DNA from: Plenodomus lindquistii
Taxonomy: Eukaryota > Ascomycota > Dothideomycetes > Pleosporales > Leptosphaeriaceae
DNA length: 64,000 nucleotides
Direction of reading: 5' to 3'
NCBI GenBank assembly: GCA_025504975.1
Contig: JANUWI010000018.1
Span: 620,001-684,000 of the forward strand
How positions within the stretch are numbered: the first letter of the stretch is position 1; every line of letters starts with the position of its first letter. This document shows positions 33,130 through 43,704 of the stretch, in pieces. The notes under the pieces are model-generated. The model ran no database searches and was not told where the DNA came from. It saw only the letters and a program-made list of their open reading frames with translations. A program made the position numbers and the translations under genes.

Positions 33130-33906
33130 ATGGACCTACCAGCCGAAATACGTGTCATGATCATCCGGTTCGCCTTATTCAAACCACAGGGCCTGTTTTT
33201 CATGTGGAAAAAGTATCGGAAAAGCCCTCGTGTTGCATGTCTGGGGTCCCGCTTCCATACGGACGTGGACAATCTCAATGCCTTGGCGAGGACGTGCCGT
33301 ACACTGTACCGGGAGAGCCATGGCATCGTCTTTCAAGTGAACACAATCAAGTTCGATATGACAAATATGCATTCAGGTCACACTCCCCGGCAATGTTTGA
33401 TCACACCGGATGGTTCAGACCGTCTGCTGTATGCTAGCGTCGAAGCACTTGACTACCTACGCCGTTTCGGCCCAGGCCTTTTGTGGTCGAAAGTCACGTG
33501 CATTGAGATTGCGTGTCTTGACATGGCAGCGCTGACTCTCGAGCGGTTGGAGCGTCTCGACACGGTCGACTACGTTCACCCCATGTGTAAGATTTCAGTA
33601 AAGGTCGAGAGATGGACATTACGAAAACCTTGTGGGGAAAGATTGGAAGAACTGGAGGAAGACGGAGATTCGGTGGCGACAGAGGCCTTTATCCAAGCGC
33701 ACATGCAAGCTCAAACGGACGAATTCTTGAGGGAAGCCTCAACCGCACTCGCTATAATGAGAGGCTCAAACGCTACTGCGAGAGCATGGCGAATCTTTCC
33801 CGTGGATCGATACAACCTCATCGAAACTTTCGAAGGCCATTGTACTGAAGCACAGCTCTCAGCAATGAAGGATCATTTCGAGAATGGGATCGGCTGTGAG
33901 AATTGA
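33130..33906 (+). CDS. F-box-like hypothetical protein
   Basis: 258-aa protein that begins with an F-box-like helix, MDLPAEIRVMIIRFALF, followed by LNALARTCRTLYRESHGIVFQVNTIKF, a pattern common in the large families of short F-box-like proteins of Dothideomycetes (N-terminal LPAEIR...I, then LL.TCR.IY.E). The remainder (LYASVEALDYLRRFGPGLLWSKVTCIEIACLD) also fits these families, whose functions are unknown. The frame is open upstream to 32992 (SEELLDPNGNSQSSVFDLALWDDD...), so the ATG at 33130 may not be the true start and a 5' exon ending near 33000 at an acceptor CGCGCAG is possible. A truncated relative lies 2 kb downstream. Whether this copy is expressed is unknown. Confidence 0.55.
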   Translation: MDLPAEIRVMIIRFALFKPQGLFFMWKKYRKSPRVACLGSRFHTDVDNLNALARTCRTLYRESHGIVFQVNTIKFDMTNMHSGHTPRQCLITPDGSDRLLYASVEALDYLRRFGPGLLWSKVTCIEIACLDMAALTLERLERLDTVDYVHPMCKISVKVERWTLRKPCGERLEELEEDGDSVATEAFIQAHMQAQTDEFLREASTALAIMRGSNATARAWRIFPVDRYNLIETFEGHCTEAQLSAMKDHFENGIGCEN

Positions 33907-35090
33907 TGACACCCGTTCCCCAATACTATCACTCCCAGTGCGAACCCGCTCAATTCAAATTTCGATTACCCCAACGGATGGAAGTGCGGAAATCCACGCG
34001 TGTACGATAGCGTTCAGCTTGAGAGCACGGCACGGGCCGAAAAATGCACACCAACGATCCTGTCAGGTATGAAGTGTGAGTTTCGGACTTGGTTCAATGA
34101 TCCTTATCTAAACTTGGCGACACTTCAGACGAGGCCATGGAGCTTGGAGGTCTTCTACTAGCATCTTAGAACTGAGACTTAACTCGTGGACTAGTGTAAC
34201 TAGTCACGCTGCGAAGTAGCACATGGGTCTCAAAGTAATACCCAGGTTCGACCACCATAGTATTTACCTAATCTTAATTTCTCTTGCCGAATTTTGCCTA
34301 TATTGCTCAAACACCCCACCTTGTCGCAGTCTAGAATCGTAATAATAATGCTAGGCAAGTGGCCGAGGACGCTCACTATGTAACTTATAGACTTGATGTC
34401 CAGACCGATTCTGAGTTTACATGCCAGATCTACCCCCGTTCCTAATGTCTAGCGAGCACCCACTAAACGTGACGCAATGTTTCGATTCCAGCTAAGCAAA
34501 CCTTCTTGTAAGCTTCATTGTGTGGTCTCTCATTTGCTCGTAAACTGTACGGAGCACCTATCGGGCCGCGCCGTGCTGACTGCTTTGCGTATAACTCCCC
34601 GCGCTGCCCAATAGTCGAGTCATGTAGGCTCGCCGAACTCTGCGTTGTTTCATCATCGGCCATCAAGTCTCTTTCCTCATCAGCTACCAGTTCCCATAGG
34701 CCTTGCATTCAAAGAAAGACATATTTGCGTAAAAGGTCTGCAAGAGGCTACCATGAACAACAACATTGGAGGTTGGAGCACCAGTGCCAGTCGCAACGGC
34801 CAATTTGCATCGTAAGTTCTAGACCGTCTTTTGTCGTTCTCACGAACGAGGTAAAGCTGGTCATATAGAGTAGCGATACCACAATATCCAGCTCTAAGAA
34901 ACCCCAAAGTGCACGTGAGCATTGTCAATCCTCTCCGCCTAGCGATGTTGTTCACATTTCGCTAACTCAACACTTGCAGGATAGTATCAGTACTATAGGA
35001 ATGTTAAGCCTGGCACGAATAATACATTGCCAATAAGACTTGTCGGAAGGCATTGCTCAATTTGTTGGGTCAATATCTCCTAGACTGCCA
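33907..35090. other. intergenic, possible decayed exons
   Basis: About 1.2 kb with little coding signal. A short ATG frame at 34753 (MNNNIGGWSTSASRNG) runs into a GTAAGT donor, and a strong branch/acceptor pair (GCTAACTCAACACTTGCAG) lies near 34960-34980; splicing them gives only a few codons before a stop. It may be a remnant leader of the truncated F-box-like copy. Confidence 0.3.
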
Positions 35091-35552
35091 ATGCGTCAAG
35101 CAAGTCCATCGGGTCATTTCTTTTTAATGGATCTTCCTGTCGAGCTTCGCGTTGTCATCGCCGAATACGCTCGACCTGTACCTGTAGGTCTGGAGTAGAG
35201 GTGGAGGTGTTATAAGGAAGGACACCGCCACCTCTGCGCTGCCATATTGAAGCGTAGGTAGAGAGCTGGTAGTCTTGATCCAACAACTTCTTTTTTCTGC
35301 AGTTGTGGCACGATCTGCACAGAAACTCAGGGTTTGCACGCAAAGGCCAATACTGTGGCTCTCATGACCAGTCATCGGTCATTCGACAAAGTGCGTCCTG
35401 ATGCAGAGGCCGTACGCCTTTTTCGAAATGTTAGCTTTCCTTCTTGGTGGTCAAATGTTAATCGCCCCGAACTCCAAGGTGAGGCCATCGATGCCATCTT
35501 TGCGAGCTTTGATAAGCTAGACTTGATCAGTTCTGCTTCGCCTGGTGTATAG
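35091..35552 (+). pseudogene. truncated F-box-like gene remnant
   Basis: Starts MRQASPSGHFFLMDLPVELRVVIAEYA, closely echoing MDLPAEIRVMIIRFA of the ORF at 33130, but meets a stop at 35196-35198 after 35 codons. About 135 bp downstream, from about 35334, another plus-strand frame with coding character (HRSFDKVRPDAEAVRLFRNV, ELQGEAIDAIFASFDKLDLI) extends to 35552. I group them as remains of one broken gene, although the second part does not align clearly with the intact copy and could be something else. No stretch is long enough to be functional. Confidence 0.4.
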
Positions 35553-37181
35553 TTCACAGTTCGAGCAGCTGAGTGGTACTTGGACCCAATCAGAAAGCAC
35601 AGCAGTTGGGGTAGATGCGAACCCCCAGTTAAGGCCGAAGATATGCATACTGGGCCAGCATTCGTCGTCAGGTTTTTCAAGCAGGATAGTAGATTGAAAG
35701 CCTAGATGAATCTCGCAAGTGCTGTCAAGAGGAGATGAAAAGTCTCCCCAGTACTCAGTTCTTCTGGATTGGACTTTCTCGCTATGTGTGTTTTGGAAGA
35801 CGGAATGGCATCGGTGCAGGGACAGTTTACCAGAGAGGCTGGTCGCAACGCTTAGTGTCCACCAGGTCGTCGCAAAATCTATCGGTCGAGTTTATCTTGC
35901 TGTTCTTCTAAAATTTCCCGGCCAGAAGAATATGTTTTACATTAATCCGCTCGTGCGTGTCAGCCCAAATGAACAGCAGCGGAAACAAACGCACATTGGA
36001 ACTCATTATTTCTGCCTATATCGCCTCACAGCAGGCAAGTTTGTGTACATGTCGCGTATTTTAGGCATTGCAGTCGTCGTCCAAACAAGCGCTTCATCTT
36101 CATTCAGACATTCCCGCATAAGCCGGTACAGCTGAAGCCCTTGCTAGAGGATCCCGTCCACTACTCCAAGCGTTAATGGGTAACGCGCAGGCCATTCCAG
36201 AGAAGCCCAGGCCTCACACGCCCCGAGCCATGACCGAGAAACCTTTCATCCTTCCCTAAGAGGCATTCTTCCCAATGTCGTCGACGGCTGCACTAACACG
36301 GAGAATAAACACGCGTAATACAAACAGGCCACGGAAACATCCCCAAAGTATATTCCAAGGACCCTCTCCGGTTCTAAAACCAGTACGATCCAACAACCCT
36401 TTTAGTCTGGAAGCGTGTCCACATATCAGGCAATGTGCGGCGTAAATTGTCCTACCAGCATATGGGAAAATGCATTCCCATGTCCAATTCGTCATGGCGT
36501 TCTGAACTGCAAGTAATATACGATCAGGGTTGTGGGTACCCCGGTAGCGAAGCGCGCGGAGTCGGATACGTGAGCGAAACCTTAGTCGTGGATGCTAGTC
36601 CGCAGGGCGCTACTTGGAGGAATTGCGGCACATCGTCAATGTCGTACCGTAACTGTAGATGATTCGCGGTATAGTAACGGAGTTGGACTGAACATCCCAT
36701 TTTCCAGGGGCTGTTCATGCTGTACCGTAAGCAAGTCGTGGTGTACATTGTGCTTCTCCTCGGCTAAACATGGCGGCAGGGGTTGTGTGGCAGAAGCCCA
36801 ACCTCAGGGAGTGGCAGTTACTTTGAGTGCTCCAAGAAACTATGCAGGAATTATGGTCTACTCTGTCGCGAGAATCGGTGGGATCATCCAAGGTAGTTCA
36901 TGAGGCGAATGACAGTGGTTTTAGAACGGAGCATTTGATTAAGTCTTTAACTGAAGGACGAATATATATAGGAGGAATTCTGTCTTGGCTAGCGTAAGCA
37001 TGGCAAGAGGGTGAGAGTAGTAGCATGCACTGACGTGTGTACATCTTAATTACTGTGGCAGTTGATGGCTGTTGTGAATGTGTCGTTCATATTGCTGTAG
37101 GAACTTGCAGGTGACAATGACTGAGGATGAGAATCGCTAATCAGAGGATCAAACTCCCTTGGACTGAAGTCTGGCACTCAT
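35553..37181. other. gene-poor stretch, nothing supported
   Basis: About 1.6 kb with scattered frames up to 138 codons, most starting at non-ATG codons and lacking domain features. The base composition is ordinary, unlike the AT-rich element further on. Confidence 0.4.
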
Positions 37182-37480
37182 TTAGATGAATTGTGTTTTG
37201 ACAGACAGCCTCCACGAGCAAAGGTTGAGCTCGATCCAAGGCTTGCTTAGCGCCTGGCATGACGTCATGGCTGTCGCGTACCGTGCTCTTCCACATCCTC
37301 GTACTCTAGCTACATCTTCATCTAGAATGTCCTCAAAGGTCATCAACGTCAGGCCAGAATCATCCGTCTGGATAGGGTCGGCTATGATTGAGACGCGGTG
37401 AAGTTCCTGACCTTCACTGAAGAAATGCCTCAAAAGGTAGTCACTCGCGATGTGTTCGTTTACCCAACTTTTACACCTGC
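37182..37480 (-). pseudogene. coding-like minus-strand fragment, unknown
   Basis: A minus-strand open frame reading CKSWVNEHIASDYLLRHFF, then ELHRVSIIADPIQTDDSGLT, LMTFEDILDEDVARVRG and KPWIELNLCSWRL before a stop. Its amino-acid composition is protein-like, but no usable ATG starts it and no family is recognised. It may be the 3' exon of a gene whose upstream part is lost, or an unrecognised spliced gene. Confidence 0.25.
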
Positions 37481-37804
37481 TTCAGCCTCCAGGAGAAAAG
37501 GACTATGAGACTTCTGTGGCCACAGCTTTCAACAGAAAATGAAGGAAGAGGGATCACAGTACTGGCCGCCGGCATCTGCCCAGGCGATATGATGCCCCCA
37601 CATCCTGGCTGCGTACATAGACGGGTTGCGTTGCGCACTTTCAAATTCCCAGCTACAGTGATGCGCAAAGACGAACTCCAGCTGGCATACCTCGCTCGAT
37701 ACTCAAGGGCTGACTCGACGATATAGAAGCATGCTTGACGAAAGGGTGAGAGTAGGGTCGTGCCTTCCTATCCCGATCCGCGTTTGCGACCGTGCACCAA
37801 AGTG
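37481..37804. other. intergenic, promoter of the MYND gene
   Basis: About 320 bp before the MYND-finger ORF. No separate gene is supported. Confidence 0.35.
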
Positions 37805-39514
37805 ATGTTAGTCTGCGAGCTTCTCTCAGCATCCCCACATCACACGGTCACCACAACTATCATGGAGGAGTCCCTCCGTCGTGCGAGGGTACACCGTGAC
37901 AGCGAGACATCTGAGGTGAAGGCGGAGCTGAGCATTGAGCGTAATCTTGGCCTAGCTCTAAGCTCTTCTCAAGGAACAACCGCAGCGCCTACAACACCCC
38001 ACGATGCGGCAGCTCTAGTGACGCCTACCATGGACATGACATCGGATGAGCCTTCGTATTCCGACCAGCACGGCAACCAAGTCCTGGATACACGCTCACG
38101 TCGAGCGCCGTCAAAGTTTGCCAGTCCGGATGCCAATACGCTATGCAGCATGTGTCCAGCAACAGGCAGAACCGCATGTAACGAGTGCCAATCCGTTACC
38201 TACTGCACGCCTCTATGTAGAGACGCAGATCTGAAGTCACACCAAATCCTGTGCAGCACGCGCGCAGAGTATGAGCACCGCCCAGGTGAGGCCATGCGGC
38301 GTGCTATCTATTTCCCGGATACACCAGGTGAGCCGCTTCGATTCACATGGGTCAAGTTTCAAGAGGCGTGGACCGAAGATAATGAGCGGTTCCAGACTGC
38401 TCTGGTGGGCAGTTACTTCAACGTTCCCCAAGACCGGAGATCCTCCTATTACCTCACGGAGAACCACGTCCTTTGCCGACCATTGACTCGCACAATTCGC
38501 ATCATCGCGGCCAACGACAACTCGGCTTTTGCTCAGACCAACCCATCAATCGTAGATCAAATCGATCAGCGTCATGCGTATCCATGGAAGGGTCCTTTGC
38601 TTGCCATAGCACTACAAGGCACTGCGACCAATCCCAGCTTGCCCTTGGGAGATGATCTTGCCGTCGAGGATCTTCGCCATGTGTTGGACTTTCTGAACAC
38701 GTTCCAAAGCACAGCCATAAGCGCCGACTTCGACCGCTATTTTGGACGCACCGTGCGCGGTGTCAGAATCAACTCTTCTGGTGATCAGAAGTCAGTGGAA
38801 TTACCCGATGAGTTTGAACCCGTACGAGTACCAACAACACATGCTGTCTTCCATCAGAAAACTCCAGCTACTCTGCCGATACCCCATCTGCTTGAGTTGC
38901 CGATCACTTATTCCAAGTGTCCTCGGAGGCCAGATCTCGAGGCAGCCTGCGAGATTGAGAAGTGGGGAGTGCGAAAAAGTGACTGGAACTCGCCATTCCG
39001 CGACCTTCAACAATCATGGTTACTTGCCGGACAGCAAGACTTCGCCACTACTGCCTTTGCTATGGTTCATACAAATGATACGGTCGCAGAGTACTACTGC
39101 GGTTCCGCTATCTTAGTGCGTCAGGACGAGAAACCTCTGCTTGTTCCGCAACTGGAAGCGCTTTGGCGGTACAATAAATTTCTTTTAGAGCCCAGGATGA
39201 CACAGGCATCACAGACTGTGGCGAGCAGTAGCTCAAGCGACCAATCAAAGGAGGAGAGGGCGACTGTTGATGCTTATCTACGAAAGGCAAGATTTGCGCA
39301 ATTTTACTCAGATGGCCGGTGCTACCAGAAGAGTGCAGCGGAGCGCGCTTTTCCCTCACCCTACGAGATGAAGAAGCGATCTGGACAACTAAAGCGTAAG
39401 AGCTCAAAGAATTTCTTCGATCGCGTGGCCAAGAAGTACAAGTGGGAGTGGATATCGGATTGTGACGAGTCTGGGACAGAGAAGGATGCCGGTGAGGCAG
39501 AGGAACAGAAGTAA
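37805..39514 (+). CDS. MYND zinc-finger protein, unknown function
   Basis: 569-aa intronless protein (550 aa if it begins at the second Met, 37862, MEESLRRARV, which has the better A/T-C-ATGG context). A MYND finger lies at about residues 115-155: CSMCPATGRTACNECQSVTYC, then CRDADLKSHQILC, with the C-x2-C...C-x2-C...YC-x3-C...H-x3-C pattern. MYND fingers bind proline-rich peptides. The rest (PWKGPLLAIALQGTA, DFDRYFGRTVRG, KWGVRKSDWNSPFRDLQQSWLL) resembles no family I can name; many Dothideomycete proteins share MYND plus such a domain. The C-terminus is Lys-rich (KKRSGQLKRKSSKNFFDRVAKK), a possible nuclear signal. It closes the gene-poor zone and precedes the nitroreductase gene. Confidence 0.8.
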   Translation: MLVCELLSASPHHTVTTTIMEESLRRARVHRDSETSEVKAELSIERNLGLALSSSQGTTAAPTTPHDAAALVTPTMDMTSDEPSYSDQHGNQVLDTRSRRAPSKFASPDANTLCSMCPATGRTACNECQSVTYCTPLCRDADLKSHQILCSTRAEYEHRPGEAMRRAIYFPDTPGEPLRFTWVKFQEAWTEDNERFQTALVGSYFNVPQDRRSSYYLTENHVLCRPLTRTIRIIAANDNSAFAQTNPSIVDQIDQRHAYPWKGPLLAIALQGTATNPSLPLGDDLAVEDLRHVLDFLNTFQSTAISADFDRYFGRTVRGVRINSSGDQKSVELPDEFEPVRVPTTHAVFHQKTPATLPIPHLLELPITYSKCPRRPDLEAACEIEKWGVRKSDWNSPFRDLQQSWLLAGQQDFATTAFAMVHTNDTVAEYYCGSAILVRQDEKPLLVPQLEALWRYNKFLLEPRMTQASQTVASSSSSDQSKEERATVDAYLRKARFAQFYSDGRCYQKSAAERAFPSPYEMKKRSGQLKRKSSKNFFDRVAKKYKWEWISDCDESGTEKDAGEAEEQK

Positions 39515-40515
39515 CACAAGGAGGAAGTACCGTGTCTATCGGCGTTGCGATTTTTCCATCATGCAACAAGCTTCGTTCATGATTATTGCTAAATCGACGA
39601 GGGTCATGGACTGTCGTGCTCAATACCACCTCTCTGCACACTGATTAAGGGCATGAAAGTCTCCATGTACCACATGATATACTCATCATAAAGTAGTAAT
39701 AACCAAAGTCTCACACTCACGGGATGGTGGGGGCTCTGCTCGCACCATCTAGCTGGCACACACACCTGAGAACAGCCCTCAAGTAGGGACCGAGCAATCG
39801 AAGTCCTAAGGCAAGCCACGTGGATTTGGAAAACCCGAGTCGCTTGAGTAATACAAGCTGTATATTCGGAGACAAAAAAAACGCATATTTCGTACAAATG
39901 CTTCCATGAGCGATGAGCTGTTCCTGGTGTCAACCTGAAGTGCGGAACTCACGCGCTGAGCTGACTGATGCATTTCTAATTTTGCAAAATCGTCGGCACA
40001 TTCGTGTCCCGTGTTCCGACCCCCACATTCCCGAGCCTCATACTGGCGACGAAAGAGGGTATGGCGGAAGCAAAATTCGAGCTGTTGTCATTGCTACCAT
40101 TGATTTGCTGCGAATTCTCATTGATCAATTGGCTGCTTTTGTCAGAGTTCCCGCGTTCGGCTTTCGGCAGCGATCCTCTTCCTGTCTATCTGCAATACGG
40201 CGGGCGCATTGTGCCATGGTTTTCGCTGTGCGTTCTTTACTTACCGGATTGATAACGGGTCTAGTTCTTGCCCTTCTGTTGCATGAATTCGTCCCCACGA
40301 TTCAAAGGCAGACTAACACCCAAGTGGATCATCCATTACCGCTACCAGACCCTCGTTCGATGGCGCAAGTGCTGAAAAATAGCTTGCAAGCAGCTAGAAG
40401 GCGTGCCTGGGCTGCTGGTGGATACAAAAGCTCTTCGTCCCTGCGTCCATCGACTCCATCATTTCTATCCTCTCTTTCCCAGAAACCAAGAACGTTTTCT
40501 GCCACAACACTCAAG
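39515..40515. other. intergenic, promoter and 5' leader of the nitroreductase
   Basis: About 1 kb. The nitroreductase frame stays open upstream through in-frame ATGs at 39913, 40216 and 40360. The 40430-40515 stretch is C/T-rich like a 5' leader. Confidence 0.4.
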
Positions 40516-41366
40516 ATGTCTGCCACCAAGTCATTCGCCGAGGCCGCAAATGAGCGCCGCACCTACTACCAGCTCAACAACAAGGCACCCATCTCTGACA
40601 AGCAGATCACCGACATTGCTGAGCAGGCTCTCCTCCACACCCCCTCATCATTCAACTCCCAATCTACCCGCCTGGTTGTACTCCTCAACAACGACCACGA
40701 GAAGTTCTGGGACTTTGTGCTCGAGGTCCTTAAGCCTTTGACTCCAGAGGACAAGTTCGACGGAACCAAGCAGAGGATTAGCGGCTTCAGGGCTGCTAAG
40801 GGAACTGTAAGTCTACCCGTTCACACATCGTTATCTCTGCGACGATGGGTGGTTGCCGAAGCTGCGAGAAGCACCTGGGGGTGAAGCATGCCCCCCCCCC
40901 CCCCGGGCCATGCATGCCCCACCAAGCTCCCGATTCCGCGGCATTGCGCCCACCACCCGATGGCAGCCTCGTTTTCCACGTGCACCCCCATCCATACATA
41001 CGTCCCAACTCACTTCACCTGGTGCTAATTCATAATCAATAGATCCTCTTCTATGAAGACCCCGAGCCCGTCGAGAACCTCCGCAAAGGCTTCCCTCTCT
41101 ACGCACACCACTTTGGTACATGGTCCGAGCACACCAGCGCCATGCACCAGTACGCTCTCTGGGTTGGCCTGGAGGCCCAAGGCTTCGGCGCCAGCCTCCA
41201 GCACTACAACCCCATTATCGACCAGCGCGCAGCCGAGGAGTGGAGCATCCCTCTTGACTGGAAGCTCACGGCCCAGCTCGTCTTTGGTGGACGCGCTGGT
41301 GAGCCTGGCGAGAAGCAGTTCCAAGAGACTCACGGAAAGAGGCTGTTTGTCCACGGTGCTCAGTAG
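40516..41366 (+). CDS. nitroreductase-like protein, Frm2/Hbn1 family
   Basis: FMN-dependent nitroreductase-fold protein of 204 aa resembling yeast Frm2/Hbn1, linked to redox balance and unsaturated-fatty-acid signalling. Exons are 40516-40806 and 41043-41366; the 236-bp intron is long for this window and contains a run of 14 C. Blocks: ANERRTYYQLNNKAPISDKQI, LLHTPSSFNSQSTRLVVLL (the FMN-contacting PSSFNSQ), FWDFVLEVLKPL, ILFYEDPEPVENL, SEHTSAMHQYALWVGLEAQGFGASLQHYNP and KLTAQLVFGG. I begin at MSATKSFAEA, the usual family start. In-frame ATGs at 40360 (MAQVLKNSLQAARRRAW, presequence-like) and 40216 (a hydrophobic helix) would add a mitochondrial or membrane-targeting N-terminus, but the sequence there also looks like a pyrimidine-rich leader. 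Confidence 0.9.
40891..40904 (+). repeat. poly-C run (C14) in an intron
   Basis: Fourteen consecutive C inside the nitroreductase intron, followed by GGG. Length is uncertain in most sequencing data. Confidence 0.85.
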
Positions 41367-41682
41367 ATGGATGATGTAATGAAAGATCATGATATGTAGA
41401 TGTGTATAGGTAGCGAATGAATATACCAACACTACAAAATGAAGGTTTAAGATAAGTGGATTATACACAAGGTTTGCCTGGTGTCATAAACGCTATTTCG
41501 CCTCCTCGAGTTCGCTGCTTCGTTTGCAAGGAGTTTATCTGTTGGGTTCACGGTTGATCGACATACCCTCATCGGTTAGGTTTGTCCACATCGCAAGGCA
41601 GACTCTATGAATCTCCAGGTCACGCCATCTGTTGAAATCCGCTCTTGTCCATCGTACTGTGTAGTTCTATTCTTGCACCTCT
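41367..41682. other. intergenic to the left end of the AT-rich element
   Basis: 316 bp of ordinary composition, including the nitroreductase 3' UTR. No gene. Confidence 0.5.
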
Positions 41683-41688
41683 GTTCGC
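41683..41688 (+). repeat. left copy of 6-bp flanking direct repeat (GTTCGC)
   Basis: GTTCGC immediately outside the left terminal inverted repeat. The same six bases follow the right repeat at 50046-50051, as expected of a target-site duplication made on insertion. Confidence 0.75.
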
Positions 41689-41764
41689 TACGGGTGACGA
41701 GGAGCCTCATCTCGCTCAAAACCAAAATCAGAAAATTAAAATCTAAAAATTAAAATCGCTAAAA
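41689..41764 (+). repeat. left terminal inverted repeat, 76 bp
   Basis: Begins TACGGGTGACGAGGAGCCTC and ends AAATCGCTAAAA. It is the reverse complement of 49970-50045 with a single mismatch (A at 41730; the right copy has the equivalent of G). Its outer half is GC-balanced and still contains CpA dinucleotides, unlike the element interior. Confidence 0.92.
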
Positions 41765-41962
41765 TTTAATAATAGTAATAAGTAACACAACACAACGCTA
41801 TATATATATAGTATTTATTATTAATAATAGAATAAACCTCTATTATAATATTTAATTATAAATAAGTAAAAAGCTATAGCACTACGTAATTTTACTTAAA
41901 AATTAATTTATTTTACTCTATATAGTAATTTTATATTACTAAGCTATAACGTGTTTTATTAA

Positions 41963-41998
41963 CTATTATAAAAACTATTATAAAAACTATTATAATTA
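41963..41998 (-). repeat. tandem 12-bp units (CTATTATAAAAA), three copies
   Basis: CTATTAT recurs at 41963, 41975 and 41987, an exact 12-bp period. Its reverse complement TTTTTATAATAG forms the array at 43647-43704. Confidence 0.85.
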
Positions 41999-43646
41999 TA
42001 CTAAACTATAGGGCTAAAAAATATAAAAATATAGATCTATTTTAGTATAAATTTAAAATTATTAGGCTTATATAGGATAGAGTAAAGAATAAAAATCTAT
42101 ATAAATAGCTATAGAAAAAGTATAGTATAAAGTATAGTATTATAACACTTAAAAAAAAGTATATAGTATAGAGCGTAAAGCGTTTAATATCTAAAAAGCT
42201 AAAATAGTAACTAAAAAACTAGGTTTTTTTTTTATTTTATTTATTAGGCTTTAAAGACAGTAAAATCTATAAATTATTTAAAAAAAAAGGTACACTAATT
42301 AGCTAAAAAGCTTTAGTTTAACTAAAATATAAAATAAAGCTAAAAAAAAGTATAAAAAATAAAAAAGTTTAGTAGGCAGCTATTATTACTATATAGAAAG
42401 TAATTAAAAAGTAGTTACTAGAGGGAATTATTAATAGATATAAAAAGTAGATGCTACAGCTATATTTTTAATAGAGAGGGATATTTTTTATATAGAATTT
42501 ATTATTTAAAAAATACGTAGCTATTAATCTAGAAGTAGTATAGTAAAGGCTTAATAATTACTAATAACGCTATAGTAAGTATATTATTAATAGACCTAAC
42601 TAGTATTAGTTTATTAATAGGTATAAAAAAATTAAGCTTTATAGTATTAAAATCTATACTTATATTAATATATACTTATACTATATTATATAGGCGTATA
42701 TAGGTATTACAGCTAGCATATTATTAAATATACTCTACTAATACTTATATATTATTAAAGAATCTAGGTTTATACTATAGTTTATATAGTTAAACTATAG
42801 TATTAAAATAGAATAGATATTATATACCTATTTTATACTTTTAAAAGTAAATAACCTAGATATTACCTAGAAGTAGTGCTATATATATAGCACTAGCACG
42901 TTTAATTAGAAAATTAAAGTATAGTAGTAGTAGCTATCTAAAGGCCTTTTTTTTTACTAGAGGGTAGGTTAGGTATAATATAAGTATATAAAACTATTAT
43001 ACTAACTATTATAGAATTACTTCTATAATATATAGACCTAAAATTTATACTCTAAAAATTAACTAGCTAATACTATTACTATTAGAGCTATCTATATTCT
43101 AATCCTTTATTAGAAAATCTGCGTGTATATAGAGACGCATAACTTGTATTATATATAGAAATAAAAAAATTAACTAAATATTATAGTTAGTAAACTAAGT
43201 ATATTATTTATATACTCTCTAGATAGCACCTATAATTTTAAATAGCTTATAAACTAAAAAAAGCTTAGAAATTTTAAAGTAGAAATACTTATCTAAAATA
43301 TATATATAGTATTGCTACCTAAAACGCAGTTATAGTATAATAAGTAGTTAAAAAATATAGTATTTAATCTATATACTAGTATTATAAAGTTAGCTATAGA
43401 GCGCGTAGCTTTATATAAAAATATATATTTAGAGCTGCGCTATTAGATTAAAAAATACTAGGTATTAAGCGTAAGGCTAGTATTAAAGCTATTAGTATAT
43501 CTAACTAGTAGGTAGAATTTTGCTCTACTAGATAATAATAAAAGGTATAACTTTACTAATAATAAAGTTATAGACTAAAGTATAATAAAAAAGTAGGCCT
43601 TTTAGTTATAGAGCTAGGTTATAAATAGGGCTGTAGGTATTTAGTA

Positions 43647-43704
43647 TATAATAGTTTTTATAATAGTCTTTATAATAGTTTTTATAATAGTTTTTATAAT
43701 AGTT
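43647..43704 (+). repeat. tandem 12-bp units (TTTTTATAATAG), five copies
   Basis: AATAG recurs at 43650, 43662, 43674, 43686 and 43698, exactly 12 bp apart. It is the inverse orientation of the array at 41963. Confidence 0.88.

Noticed and set aside
34245..34258. tRNA B-box-like GGTTCGACC
   Set aside because: No matching A-box or cloverleaf could be built around it. No tRNA or rRNA gene was found in the window.
41689..41764. Tc1/mariner assignment because the ends read TA...TA
   Set aside because: The TA lies within the matching TIRs and a further 6-bp repeat lies outside it, which fits a 6-bp duplication better than a TA duplication. Not fully excluded.
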